Shown here one piece after another: positions 1 to 8,454 of a stretch of 64,000 nucleotides of DNA. How positions within the stretch are numbered: the stretch's first letter is position 1; each line of letters starts with the position of its first letter. Source of the DNA: Planctomycetota bacterium (GTDB taxonomy: Bacteria; Planctomycetota; UBA1135; GCA-002686595); the NCBI GenBank assembly GCA_029259595.1, contig JAJDEW010000101.1:48066-112065 (forward strand). Reading direction: 5' to 3'. The notes below the pieces were generated by a model. That model saw nothing but the letters and a program-made list of their open reading frames with translations, was not told the DNA's origin and searched no databases. The position numbers were made by a program, and so were the translations under genes.

Positions 1-84
1 AAGGATCTGCTCCCCGAGCGCCGACGCCGCTTGCGCAAGCGCAAGATCGGCGAGCTCCCGGAGCCCTCGGCCCCGACCGGTTGA
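1..84 (+). CDS. C-terminal tail of a gene entering from the left edge
   Basis: Frame 1 is open from the first base to a TGA at 82-84 and encodes a 27-residue, very basic and hydrophilic tail (KDLLPERRRRLRKRKIGEL, then a proline-rich end). No family can be named from so little. It is followed by a 92-base gap and then hutI on the same strand, so it may be the end of the preceding transcription unit. It could also be chance open frame, because GC-rich DNA has few stops. Confidence 0.35.
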   Translation, partial: KDLLPERRRRLRKRKIGELPEPSAPTG

Positions 85-164
85 CCAGCTCGGTCGCGAA
101 GAGCCGGGAACGGACGAGCGCGAAGTCAGGGCGCGACCTTCGAGATCTTTGGATGGAGGCGCGC

Positions 165-170
165 TAGACT
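165..170 (+). promoter_or_regulatory. Putative -10 element close to the hutI start (leaderless-type)
   Basis: TAGACT lies 6 bases before the GTG of hutI, in the context GCTAGACT-N6-GTGAAC. The same arrangement occurs at 53078-53096. There is no Shine-Dalgarno sequence at normal distance. A -10 this close to the start would give a transcript with almost no leader. No convincing -35 element is visible, so this is an inference from the repeated pattern. Confidence 0.35.
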
Positions 171-176
171 CCCGGC

Positions 177-1430
177 GTGAACGCCGACTCAGCCGATCTG
201 CTCGTCGTCGGTGCGGCCGCCGTCGCGACGGGGCGCGGGTCCGAGGCCCTGCGTGGGACGGACCTGGATCGTATCGACGAAGCCCCCGCGGCCGTCGCGA
301 TCCGCGGTGACCGCATCCTCGCCGTCGGCGACGAGGCCGAGCTGCGCGCGGCCTCGCCAGGCGCCGCCTGTCTCGACGCCCGCGGCGGGCTCGTCGTGCC
401 GGGCTTCGTCGATGCCCACACCCACCCGGTCTTCGCCGGCACGCGCGAGGACGAATTCGAGCTGCGCACGCGCGGGGCCACCTACGTCGAGATCGCGGCC
501 GCCGGTGGGGGCATCCTCTCGAGCGTGCGCGGTGTGCGCGCGGCCTCCGAGGAACAACTCCTGGCGCTCCTGCTGGTGCGCCTGGACCGTTTCCTCGAGC
601 AGGGGACGACCACGGTCGAAGCCAAGACCGGCTACGGCTTGACTCTGAAGGACGAGTTGAAGTGCCTGCGCGTGATCGCCAGCGCGAACGCCTCCCATCC
701 GGTCGACCTCGTGCCGACTTTTCTGGGGGCGCACGACGTGCCGCCCGAGTTCCGCGACACGCCCGCACGCTACGTCGACCTCCTGATCGAAGAGCTGATC
801 CCCGCCGTCGCCGCGAGCGGCCTGGCGGAGTACTTCGACATCTTCACCGAGGAGCACGTCTTCGGGCTGGCGGACTCGCGCCGCATCCTGCTGGCCGCGC
901 GGGAGGCCGGCCTGCGCCTGCGGTTGCACGTCGATCAGCTCACGCCCCTCGGCGGGGCCGAGCTCGCGGCCGAGCTGGGCGCGCGTAGCGCCGATCACCT
1001 GGAGTTCGTGAGCCGGGCGGGCATCGAGGCCTTGGCCGCCGCGGATGTCGTGCCCGTGCTCTGTCCGCTGGTTCCGCTCTACCTGCGCGTCGCTCGCGAG
1101 GTGCCCGCGCGCGAGATGATCGCGGCCGGCCTGGCGCCGGCGCTCGCGACCGACTTCAATCCGGGGAGCTGCTACACGCAGTCGATGCCGGAGGTTTTGA
1201 CCTGGGCGGCCCTGCGCCTGCGCTTTACCCATGCCGAGGCCCTCAACGCCGCGACGCTGAACGCGGCGGCCTCGCTGGATCGCGCCGCGGACCGCGGAAC
1301 GCTCGAGCCGGGCAAGCGCGCCGACCTCGCCGTGCTCGATGTTCCGAACGCGAAGTTCCTGTGCTACGAAATGGGCCGCAACCCCGTACGTGCCGTCGTC
1401 AAGGACGGCCGGGTCGTGCTCGAGCGCTGA
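177..1430 (+). CDS. hutI: Imidazolonepropionase (HutI)
   Basis: This 417-residue protein matches the usual length and motifs of imidazolonepropionase, the third enzyme of histidine degradation, which hydrolyses 4-imidazolone-5-propanoate to N-formimino-L-glutamate in the cytoplasm. It is an amidohydrolase-superfamily TIM barrel. The metal-binding HxH is in VPGFVDAHTHPVFAG (His81, His83). GTTTVEAKTGYGL, HVDQL, SADHLEF and ALATDFNPGSC follow in the expected order, with the last carrying the catalytic Asp. The start is GTG with a -10-like TAGACT 6 bases upstream and no Shine-Dalgarno. ftcD follows after 27 bases, which supports a hut function. HutH and HutU are not in the window. Confidence 0.95.
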   Translation: MNADSADLLVVGAAAVATGRGSEALRGTDLDRIDEAPAAVAIRGDRILAVGDEAELRAASPGAACLDARGGLVVPGFVDAHTHPVFAGTREDEFELRTRGATYVEIAAAGGGILSSVRGVRAASEEQLLALLLVRLDRFLEQGTTTVEAKTGYGLTLKDELKCLRVIASANASHPVDLVPTFLGAHDVPPEFRDTPARYVDLLIEELIPAVAASGLAEYFDIFTEEHVFGLADSRRILLAAREAGLRLRLHVDQLTPLGGAELAAELGARSADHLEFVSRAGIEALAAADVVPVLCPLVPLYLRVAREVPAREMIAAGLAPALATDFNPGSCYTQSMPEVLTWAALRLRFTHAEALNAATLNAAASLDRAADRGTLEPGKRADLAVLDVPNAKFLCYEMGRNPVRAVVKDGRVVLER

Positions 1431-1457
1431 GCGCGGCGGGTCTCCCAGAACGACTCC

Positions 1458-2333
1458 ATGTGGATCGAATGCGTTCCCAACTTCAGTGAGGGCCGCGACG
1501 TGGCGGTCCTCGAGCGTCTCGTCCGGGCGGTCGAGGCCGTTCCCCGCACGGTGCTGCTCGATCAGGGGATGGACGCCGACCACAACCGCGCGGTCGTGAC
1601 CTTCGCCGGTACGCGCGCAGCCGTCGTCGAGAGCGCCTTCCAAGCCTGCGCGGAAGCCCTGCGCTCGATCGACATGGCGAGTCACCTGGGCGTGCATCCG
1701 CGCATCGGAGCGATGGACGTCTGCCCCTTCGTTCCGCTCGAAGGTGCGAGCCACGGGGACTGCCGCGCGGCGGCCTGGGAGCTCGGCGAACGAATCGCGG
1801 CCGAGCTCGCGATCCCGGTGCATTACTACGGTGGCGCCACCCGCACGGGAGCGGCGCGCTCCTTGCCGGCGCTGCGCCGCGACGTGCGCGCAGGCTGCGC
1901 GCCGGACGCGGGCCCACCCGTCGCGCACCCGCGCGCCGGGGCCGTCGCGATCGGTGTGCGCGACCCGTTGATCGCCTTCAACGTCGAGCTCGACGGCCCC
2001 GAGGTGGAGGCCGCCAAGACCATCGCGGCGCGCATCCGTGAGGCGAACGGCGGACTGCCCGGGCTGCGCGCGCTCGGATTCCTGCTCGCGAGCAAGGGCA
2101 TCGCCCAGGTCAGCACGAACGTGTGCGACGTCGAGCGCACGTCCCTGCGCGACGTCTTCGACGCGGTTCTGGTCGGAGCGCAGGAGCTCGGGGTCGGCGT
2201 GCGCGGCAGCGAGCTCGTCGGCCTCGCGCCTCGCGCCGCGCTGTCGATCGAAACGGCGGAACACGTGCGGCTCGCGGACTTCGATCCCGAACGCGATTGG
2301 ATCGAGGCGCGGCTCGAGCGGGCGGGGTCGTGA
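1458..2333 (+). CDS. ftcD: Glutamate formiminotransferase (FtcD, transferase domain only)
   Basis: The protein has 291 residues and corresponds to the formiminotransferase half of vertebrate FTCD; no cyclodeaminase domain is attached. It transfers the formimino group of N-formimino-glutamate, the HutI product, to tetrahydrofolate. Visible family signatures are the N-terminal IECVPNFSEGRD, DHNRAVVTFAG, and HLGVHPRIGAMDVCPFVPL, where His80 aligns with the catalytic histidine. It lies 27 bases after hutI and its TGA overlaps the ATG of the next gene (TGATG). A separate cyclodeaminase would be needed to complete the one-carbon transfer and is not seen here. Confidence 0.93.
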   Translation: MWIECVPNFSEGRDVAVLERLVRAVEAVPRTVLLDQGMDADHNRAVVTFAGTRAAVVESAFQACAEALRSIDMASHLGVHPRIGAMDVCPFVPLEGASHGDCRAAAWELGERIAAELAIPVHYYGGATRTGAARSLPALRRDVRAGCAPDAGPPVAHPRAGAVAIGVRDPLIAFNVELDGPEVEAAKTIAARIREANGGLPGLRALGFLLASKGIAQVSTNVCDVERTSLRDVFDAVLVGAQELGVGVRGSELVGLAPRAALSIETAEHVRLADFDPERDWIEARLERAGS

Positions 2334-3766
2334 TGCGCTCCCTGATCCTGGTCCTGTTCGCGTTCCCCGTGGCCGCTCTCGCCCTCGGAGAGGCGCCGAG
2401 CGCGCAGATGCGCTGGCCGGTCGAAGAGGCGCAGAAGCGGCACGTCAAGGTCGTGCGTGCGGAGCGCACGGTGCGCTTTCTGGCGGCCTGGCGCGACGCC
2501 GACGAGGCGCGCCGGGAAGCGGCGGTCGGCGCGCTCCAAGCGGCGCGCGCGGCGGGCACTCCGCCCGAACGGGCACCCGACCTGGCTGCGCTGGGCCACG
2601 CCACGCGGCTCCTCGTGGGCGAGCCCGCGGAACGCGCTGCGGCCGAGCGCGCCCGCTTCCTGGATCGCCTGGACTTCCAGGTGTGGCCCGGTGCCTTCGC
2701 CGCCGCCGCCCCCGAAGACGTTGACAGCGGCGGCGACGGGCAAGCGCCTCAGGACGCGCCGGGGCAGGCCCTGCGCGTGCGGGCCTACCGGCTCGAGCCC
2801 GACCTCTACCGTGGGCCGGTGCGGCTGCGGCTCGTGTGGGAGGGGCCGGACGGAGCGAGTCTGCCCGCGCGCTCGGAGCCCTTCCGAGCCGCCGATTTCG
2901 ACACGCCGGGCTTGGATCTCTTCGTGCGGGCGCCGCGCGCCGAGCCGGGCATGTGGTCGCTCGTTCCCTTCGTTCAAGACGGCGAGCTGTGGCACCGCGG
3001 CTCCCCGGTTCCGGTCGCCTGCATCGCGGACCTCGACGCGAAGAAGGCACGGCTGATGGAGCACCCCTGGCCCTGGGCCGAGGTGGACGTTCCCGAGCTC
3101 TTGGAACGCGGCCTGCGGATCGCGAACGGCAGCCCGCCGTCGGTCTGGATCGATGCCGCGCTGGCGGAGGGGCGGACCGACCGCCCGGCGGCCGCGCCGC
3201 TGCCCGGCTATCCCGACGGATGGCACGCCTTCGGAGTCGCCCGTGCGGAGGACACCTCCGACGTCGACGACCGACCGGTCCGGCGCCTCGTGGTCCTCGT
3301 CCGAACCGAGGAATCCGCCGCGGGCTTCTTCGCGCTGCCCGAGGCCGCGGGCTGGATCGACTGGGCGCAAACGGCCGGGGTGGAACTCGTCGCGCTCGAG
3401 GTCGAGCCGGGCGAGGCGGCGGCGCTGCGGGCCAGACTCCTGCGGGAGATCGCGGCCGGCGACGAACTCTGGCTCCTGGCCCGGGGCGATGCGAGCTGGA
3501 ACCTGCCGTGGATCCTGCGGGGCGGCCTGGAGGGCCTGCGAGGGCTGGTACGGGTCACCGCCTCGGCGCCCCGCGTGAACGTCGACGTGCCCGGCCTCGT
3601 GGTCACCGAGATCAGCGCACCCGGCGCTCGGGCGGGCACGCAGGGCGGCCCGGCGGAACTCCCGGGGACGACCGAGACCGAGTTCCTGTTCCTGCCCACG
3701 GTCCATGCCGCGGATCTGGGACTGCTCGACCCCGTCCGTGCTTTCTTCGCCCGGCACGAACGATGA
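2333..3766 (+). CDS. Secreted protein of unknown function in the hut unit
   Basis: The chosen ATG at 2333 overlaps the ftcD stop and starts a clear signal peptide (MRSLILVLFAFPVAALALG); the open frame extends upstream only as shadow of ftcD. The mature protein of about 455 residues has an Ala/Arg/Glu-rich helical N-terminal third, a beta-rich middle, and a C-terminal third that alternates beta strands and helices (RRLVVLVRTEESAAGFF; LARGDASWNLPWIL). The last part faintly resembles an alpha/beta-hydrolase fold, but I see no convincing nucleophile motif. I do not recognise the family. Coupling to ftcD and a 10-base gap to the M20 amidohydrolase suggest joint expression and possibly use of extracellular amides or peptides. 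Confidence 0.75.
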   Translation: MRSLILVLFAFPVAALALGEAPSAQMRWPVEEAQKRHVKVVRAERTVRFLAAWRDADEARREAAVGALQAARAAGTPPERAPDLAALGHATRLLVGEPAERAAAERARFLDRLDFQVWPGAFAAAAPEDVDSGGDGQAPQDAPGQALRVRAYRLEPDLYRGPVRLRLVWEGPDGASLPARSEPFRAADFDTPGLDLFVRAPRAEPGMWSLVPFVQDGELWHRGSPVPVACIADLDAKKARLMEHPWPWAEVDVPELLERGLRIANGSPPSVWIDAALAEGRTDRPAAAPLPGYPDGWHAFGVARAEDTSDVDDRPVRRLVVLVRTEESAAGFFALPEAAGWIDWAQTAGVELVALEVEPGEAAALRARLLREIAAGDELWLLARGDASWNLPWILRGGLEGLRGLVRVTASAPRVNVDVPGLVVTEISAPGARAGTQGGPAELPGTTETEFLFLPTVHAADLGLLDPVRAFFARHER

Positions 3767-3776
3767 TGATGCGCGC

Positions 3777-5117
3777 ATGAAGCGCAACGTCTCGATCCCG
3801 TTTTCGGCCCTCGCCGCTGCGACCTTCCTCGTCGCCCTCGCACCCTCCGTCGCCGCTCAGTCCGCTGCATCGCAGCCGGCCTGGCGCTCCGCTCCCTGGG
3901 CGGGTGCCATCGAGCGCCTGTTGCCGCTCGTCGTCGAGGCGCGCCGCTCGATCCACGCCCATCCCGAGCTGGGCGAGCGCGAGCTGCGAACCGCGGCCCT
4001 CGTCGCCGAGCAGCTCACGTCCTTTGGGCTCGAGGTGCGCACGGGCATCGGCGGCACCGGCGTCGTCGCCGTGCTCACGGGCGGTCGACCGGGCGCCGTC
4101 GTGGCCTACCGCGCGGACATGGACGCCCTCCCGATCCGCGAACAGACCGGGCTGGCCTTCGCCAGCACGCGGACGGACACCTGGGACGGCAAGGAAGTGG
4201 GGGTGATGCACGCGTGCGGTCACGACATGCACACCGCGATCGGGCTGGGGGTCGCCGGCGTCTTGGCGAGCGACGAGGTGCGCCCGAACCTGCCCGGGCG
4301 CGTCGTGTTCCTCTTCCAGCCGGCCGAGGAGAGCATGCCGGACCCCGGTCTCCACGGTGCCGCGCGGATGCTCGCCGACGGCGCCTTCGAGGACCCGCGA
4401 CCGGCGGCCGTCTTCGGACTGCACGTGAACCCGTTGCTCGCGCTCGGGACCGCGAGCGCCATTCCCAAGGGCGCGATGGCCGCGGTCGATCGCTTCACGA
4501 TCGCGATCCAGGGCAAGCAGGCCCACGGCGCCTACCCCCATGCGGGAATCGATCCCGTCGTCGTCGCCAGCCACGTCGTCACCGCTCTGCAGACGATCGT
4601 GTCGCGCAACGTGGACACGCACGAGCCCGTCGTCGTCACCGTGGGCAAGATCGAGGCGGGCAACCGCTTCAACATCATCCCGGATACGGCCGAGCTCGTG
4701 GGCACGATCCGCACGCACGACGAGACCGTCCAAGCGCTCGTACACCGCCGCCTCGAAGCGCTCGCCACGGGCATCGCGGCTTCCTTCGGTGCGACCGCGA
4801 CCGTCACCATCGACCGCGTGACGCCGGTCACCTGGAACGATCCCGAGCTCGTCGAGCGCATGCGGCCCTCCTTCGAGCGCGCCCTCGGTCCGGGCCAGCT
4901 CGTACCCGAACGACCGCACATGGGAGGCGAGGACTTCGCGTTCTTCGCCCGCGAGGTCCCGGGCCTGTTCTGGTTCCTCGGCGTCTCGGACTTCTCGAAG
5001 GGCAGGCCGACCCTGGTCCACACACCCACCTTCGCTCCCGAAGAGGACGCGCTGGTTTTCGGCGTCGGGACCTCGGTCCAGCTCCTGGTCGATTGGCTGG
5101 GAGCCGAGGCCCCATGA
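3777..5117 (+). CDS. Exported M20D amidohydrolase (hippurate / N-acyl amino acid hydrolase type)
   Basis: This 446-residue metal-dependent amidohydrolase belongs to the M20D group, which cleaves N-acyl amino acids such as hippurate or N-acetyl amino acids. The start at ATG 3777 gives a signal peptide ending near SVAAQSAASQ; upstream in-frame sequence is shadow of the preceding gene. Signatures are RSIHAHPELGERE, RADMDALPIREQTG, MHACGHDMHTAIGLG (metal ligands), FQPAEE, VGTIRTHDE and HMGGEDFAFF. It lies 10 bases after the preceding gene and is the last gene of the hut unit; a strong hairpin follows. Export is unusual for the family and hints at scavenging of acylated amino acids outside the cytoplasm. 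The substrate is inferred. Confidence 0.9.
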   Translation: MKRNVSIPFSALAAATFLVALAPSVAAQSAASQPAWRSAPWAGAIERLLPLVVEARRSIHAHPELGERELRTAALVAEQLTSFGLEVRTGIGGTGVVAVLTGGRPGAVVAYRADMDALPIREQTGLAFASTRTDTWDGKEVGVMHACGHDMHTAIGLGVAGVLASDEVRPNLPGRVVFLFQPAEESMPDPGLHGAARMLADGAFEDPRPAAVFGLHVNPLLALGTASAIPKGAMAAVDRFTIAIQGKQAHGAYPHAGIDPVVVASHVVTALQTIVSRNVDTHEPVVVTVGKIEAGNRFNIIPDTAELVGTIRTHDETVQALVHRRLEALATGIAASFGATATVTIDRVTPVTWNDPELVERMRPSFERALGPGQLVPERPHMGGEDFAFFAREVPGLFWFLGVSDFSKGRPTLVHTPTFAPEEDALVFGVGTSVQLLVDWLGAEAP

Positions 5118-5121
5118 AAAC

Positions 5122-5152
5122 GAGCCCCGCGACGGGAAGTGTCGCGGGGCTC
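5122..5152. terminator. Bidirectional terminator hairpin between convergent genes
   Basis: A perfect 12-bp stem GAGCCCCGCGAC / GTCGCGGGGCTC encloses a 7-base loop. Read on the minus strand it is followed by GTTTTC, so it should end the 5176-5640 transcript. It begins 4 bases after the M20 stop codon and probably also ends that transcript. Confidence 0.8.
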
Positions 5153-5175
5153 CATGGAGTCCGATTCCCCTGCGG

Positions 5176-5640
5176 TCAGACTCCGTGCGTTCCGTAGGAC
5201 CAACAGCCTCCGACCCAGACGCGAACGGAGCGCTCCTCGAAGTGCGCGGGACGGACCACCAGCTCCCAGCGCCCTTCGCACACGAGCACGCGGTAGGTGC
5301 AACCGCGGTAATCGACGCGGGTCTCGTAGATCGGCTCGATCCAGACCCTTTCCTTCGAGGCGGGGACCCAGACGCGCTTGGCGCGCAGCTCGAAGTGGCC
5401 GGGGACCCAGTGTTTCGTGGAGTAGACACCGATCCGTGCCACGCTGCGGTGGCTTCGACCGCGCGAGCTTCCGTAGCGGTGCCTGTCACTTCGGGAGCCC
5501 CTGCGATCGGCCAGGGCCAGCTCGGTGTCCGGGGCTCGGCGGATGGCGGCGGCCGGCTTGTGTTCCTGGGCCGTGGCGTCCGGCGCGAAGAGTCCGGCGG
5601 CGGCGAGCGAGAGAACCGAGAGGAGGAGGGTGGATTTCAT
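5176..5640 (-). CDS. Small secreted protein with WVPGH-type repeats
   Basis: The ATG at 5640 is preceded by AGGAGT at good distance and opens a signal peptide (MKSTLLLSVLSLAAAGLF). The 154-residue product then has a basic Arg/Ser-rich linker and repeated Trp/Tyr-Pro-Gly type segments: STKHWVPGHFELRAKRVWVP, RVWIEPIYETRVD and ERSVRVWVGGCW. Two cysteines lie in the short stretch RGCTYRVLVCEG and could pair. Proteins with such aromatic-rich WxPGxxE repeats are common as small envelope proteins, but none has an assigned role that I can cite. The gene stands alone, convergent with the hut unit and divergent from the PilZ gene. Confidence 0.8.
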   Translation of the reverse strand: MKSTLLLSVLSLAAAGLFAPDATAQEHKPAAAIRRAPDTELALADRRGSRSDRHRYGSSRGRSHRSVARIGVYSTKHWVPGHFELRAKRVWVPASKERVWIEPIYETRVDYRGCTYRVLVCEGRWELVVRPAHFEERSVRVWVGGCWSYGTHGV

Positions 5641-5988
5641 CGAGCGACTCCTGAACAAGGTCCGGCACCGTGCCGGACGGGGAGAAGGATCCAAAGCGCG
5701 TGCCAGGCGTCCGCAAGATCGGGCAGCGGGGGGCCCGGTGGGGCCCGCGACGGCCTTGGCAGGGCCCGGCGCCCGCTTCGAGGCGGCGGGGCGGCGCGAG
5801 GTCGGATGGCCGGAGCGGGCCGCGGGCTGGAACGGATGGCCCGGATCGGGCTCCGGGGCGGGCTGTGGCGACCTCCCGGTGAGACCCCTGTGCTCCGCAG
5901 AGTCCACCGTGCATCAAGTCCGCGCGGGGATCGTTCGATAGGGAGGCCTTCGGGTCGATCCTCGGCCCACGGAGGACTCAGGAAAACG
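5641..5988. other. Divergent intergenic region (348 bp)
   Basis: This GC-rich gap separates the start of the small secreted protein from the start of the PilZ gene. It holds a 19-bp palindrome (5660-5678), several short GGGCCC-type repeats (such as GGGCCC-GGT-GGGGCCC near 5730), and, at its right end, GGAGGACTCAGGAAAACG, which supplies the ribosome binding site of the PilZ gene. I see no convincing gene in it. Confidence 0.5.
5660..5678. promoter_or_regulatory. 19-bp palindrome upstream of the small secreted gene
   Basis: GTCCGGCAC-C-GTGCCGGAC is perfectly symmetrical around one base and lies 20 bases before the ATG at 5640. It could be an operator for a dimeric regulator or a hairpin in the 5' leader near the ribosome binding site. 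No regulator gene is adjacent. Confidence 0.4.
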
Positions 5989-6267
5989 ATGCAAGACCAG
6001 CCCACAGCAGGCGTGGCGGACAGCCGCCGATCGGACCGCGCCGAGAGTGACGCGCCGCTTCGGATGCGGATCGTGACCCAGACCATCGAGGGGATGGCGG
6101 ACAACCTCTCGGAGATCGGCTTGATGTTCTTCACGGAGAATCCGCTCCGTGTCGAGGTCGATATCGAAGAGGGGGGCAGCGTGCGGACCCTCCAAGGGCG
6201 ACTCGTGCGGGCTCAACGCCTGAACGAGACGAACACCGGCATCGCGATCGAATTCGATCCGAAGTAG
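5989..6267 (+). CDS. Small PilZ-domain protein
   Basis: The product has 92 residues. The part from MRIVTQTIEGMADNLSEIGLMF onward in spirit matches a PilZ domain: a (D/N)xSxxG element appears as NLSEIG, followed by beta strands and the closing TNTGIAIEFD. PilZ domains bind cyclic di-GMP, but the N-terminal RxxxR pair is not clear here, so ligand binding is uncertain. The ATG at 5989 has a good AGGA ribosome site; the longer open frame upstream is intergenic shadow. It stands alone ahead of the molybdoenzyme. It could act with the c-di-GMP-type proteins near 58-60 kb, but no direct link is visible. Confidence 0.75.
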   Translation: MQDQPTAGVADSRRSDRAESDAPLRMRIVTQTIEGMADNLSEIGLMFFTENPLRVEVDIEEGGSVRTLQGRLVRAQRLNETNTGIAIEFDPK

Positions 6268-6341
6268 GCGGGGGTCGCTCGTTCCAGGGCCTGGGTCCCG
6301 GACGTAAACTGGCGGCGTCCCGGCTGCCGGCCGGGCCTCTG

Positions 6342-7076
6342 ATGCCCGACTCGAAGCCCGGAGCCCGCAATCTCGTCGAGCGACGTGAGCGCTTCATCCA
6401 GCGCGCGATCGAAAGCCGTCCGGAAACGGTCGACGTCGCCTTGGATTCCGAAGCCACGGAGCCGCCCCAGGGCCAGGGGCCGCCCAATCGCCACGGCCGG
6501 CCGCTCGTGCCCGTCGGACAGCGCGTCGTGAAGAACTGGCCGGTGCTCGACCTCGGGCACACGCCACGGATCGAGCGCGCGGCCTGGAAGCTCACCGTCG
6601 GCGGTCAGGTGGCGAACCCCGTCACGCTCGACTTCGAAGGGCTGCTCGAGTTGACGCAGGTCGAGGACGAGAGCGACTTCCACTGCGTCACCGGTTGGAG
6701 CCGGTTGGACAACCGCTGGCGAGGCGTGCGTCTGCGCGATCTGGTCACGCTCGTCGTGCCCGAGGAGAGCGCGCGCTTCGTCAAGTTCACCGGTTCCGAT
6801 CGTGCGCCGGGTAGCGACGTGGCCTACACGACGACCCTGCCGCTCGAGCGTGCGCTCGACCCGGACGTGCTCCTCGTGCACACCTTCGAAGACGAGCCGC
6901 TGCCCCTCGAACACGGCGGACCCGTGCGCGTCATCACGCCGCGGCTCTACGCCTGGAAGGGGACGAAGTGGGTCGAGGCGATCGAGTTCCTGCCCGAAGA
7001 CGAGCTCGGCTTCTGGGAAGTGCGTGGGTACTCGAACACCGCCGAGCCCTGGCAGAACGATCGCTACAGCCGATGA
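6342..7076 (+). CDS. Sulfite-oxidase-like molybdopterin oxidoreductase
   Basis: This 244-residue protein has the fold signature of the sulfite oxidase / MsrP (YedY) molybdenum family. The molybdenum-ligating cysteine is Cys115 in DFHCVTGWSRLDNRW. Downstream landmarks are GVRLRDLV, VKFTGSDRAPGSDVAYTTTL, LEHGGPVRVITPRLYAWKG and the C-terminal GFWEVRGYS. There is no twin-arginine or Sec signal and no dimerisation domain, so it is a short cytoplasmic-type member. No heme or membrane partner gene is adjacent, and the physiological substrate is unknown. A -10-like TAAACT at 6305-6310 lies about 30 bases upstream of the ATG. Confidence 0.88.
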   Translation: MPDSKPGARNLVERRERFIQRAIESRPETVDVALDSEATEPPQGQGPPNRHGRPLVPVGQRVVKNWPVLDLGHTPRIERAAWKLTVGGQVANPVTLDFEGLLELTQVEDESDFHCVTGWSRLDNRWRGVRLRDLVTLVVPEESARFVKFTGSDRAPGSDVAYTTTLPLERALDPDVLLVHTFEDEPLPLEHGGPVRVITPRLYAWKGTKWVEAIEFLPEDELGFWEVRGYSNTAEPWQNDRYSR

Positions 7077-7125
7077 TGCGCCTGCTTCCGCAATCGAGTT
7101 TCACCACCGCGCGAGGAGTGCGCAC

Positions 7126-8397
7126 GTGACCAACGCACCTACCGCTACCCCGCGTCTCGGCGCCTTTCGCGACATTCCGTTCATGGGAGTGATCTGGGTC
7201 GTCGCCGAAGCGATGAAGCTCGGGTTCCAGAACGGTCACCCCGACTGGTGCAACCTGGGGCAGGGCCAACCGGAGGTCGGTGAGCTCGAGGGAGCACCGC
7301 CGCGCCTGAGTTCGATCGAGCTCGCGCCGGGCGATCACGCCTACGGTCCCGTCGACGGCATCCCGGAACTGCGCACGGCCATCGCCGAGCACTACAACCG
7401 GCTCTTCCGACCGGGCGGAGCGAAGCCCTACGGTCCCGAGAACGTCACCATCGCCAGCGGGGGGCGCCTGATGCTGTCGCGCATCGTCGCCGCGCTCGAT
7501 GCGGGGCGGCTGGGCTTCCAGGTGCCGGACTACACCGCCTACGAGGACCTGATCGCCTACCACAGCCATCGCGTTCAACCTGTCGCGCTCGAGGCGCGTG
7601 AAGAAGACGACTTCAGCCTGCCCGCGCAACGCGTCGCCGACGAGATCGAGCGCTCGAACCTCACGGCCTTCCTGATCAGCAATCCGTGCAATCCGACCGG
7701 GCGCGTGTTGCGGGGGGAAGAGCTCGAGCGCTACACCGGGTTCTCGACGCGCTGCACGATGATCTTCGACGAGTTCTACAGCCACTTCGTCTACGACGGC
7801 GAGCGCCCGGGGGCGGGGCCCGTGTCCGCGGCGCGCTACGTCGTGGACCCGGAGACCGAGCCCGTGCTCCTCGTCGACGGCTTGACCAAGAGCTTTCGGT
7901 ATCCGGGCTGGCGCCTGGGCTGGGCCGTCGGTCCCAGCGAGATGGTCGCCGCCCTGGGACGTGCCGCGAGCGCGATCGACGGAGGTCCGAGCGTCCCGAT
8001 GCAGCGCGCCGCGCTCCAGGTGCTCGAGGCCGGACGCGCCGATCGCGAGACTTCGGCCGTCAGGCGCGCTTTTTCGAGAAAGCGCAACCTCATGGTCGAG
8101 CGCCTCGAGGCGCTGGGAATCCGCTGCGCGCGGCCCAGCGAGGGCACCTTCTACGTCTGGGCTTCGATCGCCGGGCTCCCCGCGCCCCTGAACGAAGCCT
8201 TCGCCTTCTTCCGCGCAGCCCTCGCCGAGCGTGTGATGACCGTTCCCGGGGCCTTCTTCGACGTCGATCCGGAGAAGAGCCGAACGGGGGAGTCGCCCTA
8301 CCGTTCGTGGGTCCGTTTCTCGTTCGGACCGCCGGAGGACAACGTCGTCCTCGGGCTGGATCGCCTGGAACGGCTCATCACCGCGGCGCGCGACTGA
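7126..8397 (+). CDS. PLP-dependent class I/II aminotransferase
   Basis: The GTG at 7126 is chosen because GAGGAG stands 7 bases before it and no in-frame upstream start has one. The 423-residue protein is a fold-type I aminotransferase. Seen motifs are NLGQGQPEVGE near the N-terminus, NPCNPTGRVL (pyridoxal phosphate ring contact), a DEFYSHFVYD segment, and the Schiff-base lysine Lys255 in GLTKSFRYPGWRLGW. The family converts amino acids to 2-oxoacids; the substrate cannot be read from the sequence. It is followed after 57 bases by citrate synthase, and the two may share a transcript linking amino-acid carbon to the TCA cycle. Confidence 0.9.
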   Translation: MTNAPTATPRLGAFRDIPFMGVIWVVAEAMKLGFQNGHPDWCNLGQGQPEVGELEGAPPRLSSIELAPGDHAYGPVDGIPELRTAIAEHYNRLFRPGGAKPYGPENVTIASGGRLMLSRIVAALDAGRLGFQVPDYTAYEDLIAYHSHRVQPVALEAREEDDFSLPAQRVADEIERSNLTAFLISNPCNPTGRVLRGEELERYTGFSTRCTMIFDEFYSHFVYDGERPGAGPVSAARYVVDPETEPVLLVDGLTKSFRYPGWRLGWAVGPSEMVAALGRAASAIDGGPSVPMQRAALQVLEAGRADRETSAVRRAFSRKRNLMVERLEALGIRCARPSEGTFYVWASIAGLPAPLNEAFAFFRAALAERVMTVPGAFFDVDPEKSRTGESPYRSWVRFSFGPPEDNVVLGLDRLERLITAARD

Positions 8398-8454
8398 CGA
8401 ATCGACGACACGAGACCGAAGAGCAGGATCGAACCGAGGAATCTGAAGAGGACC

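Noticed and set aside
189..2264. 691-codon minus-strand frame opposite hutI and ftcD
   Set aside because: It lies antisense to two recognised enzymes and has no start signal or motif of its own.
2333..3766. Assignment of the unknown hut-unit protein as an alpha/beta-hydrolase
   Set aside because: Only a vague strand-helix pattern is visible in its C-terminal third, and no nucleophile elbow or catalytic triad could be placed.
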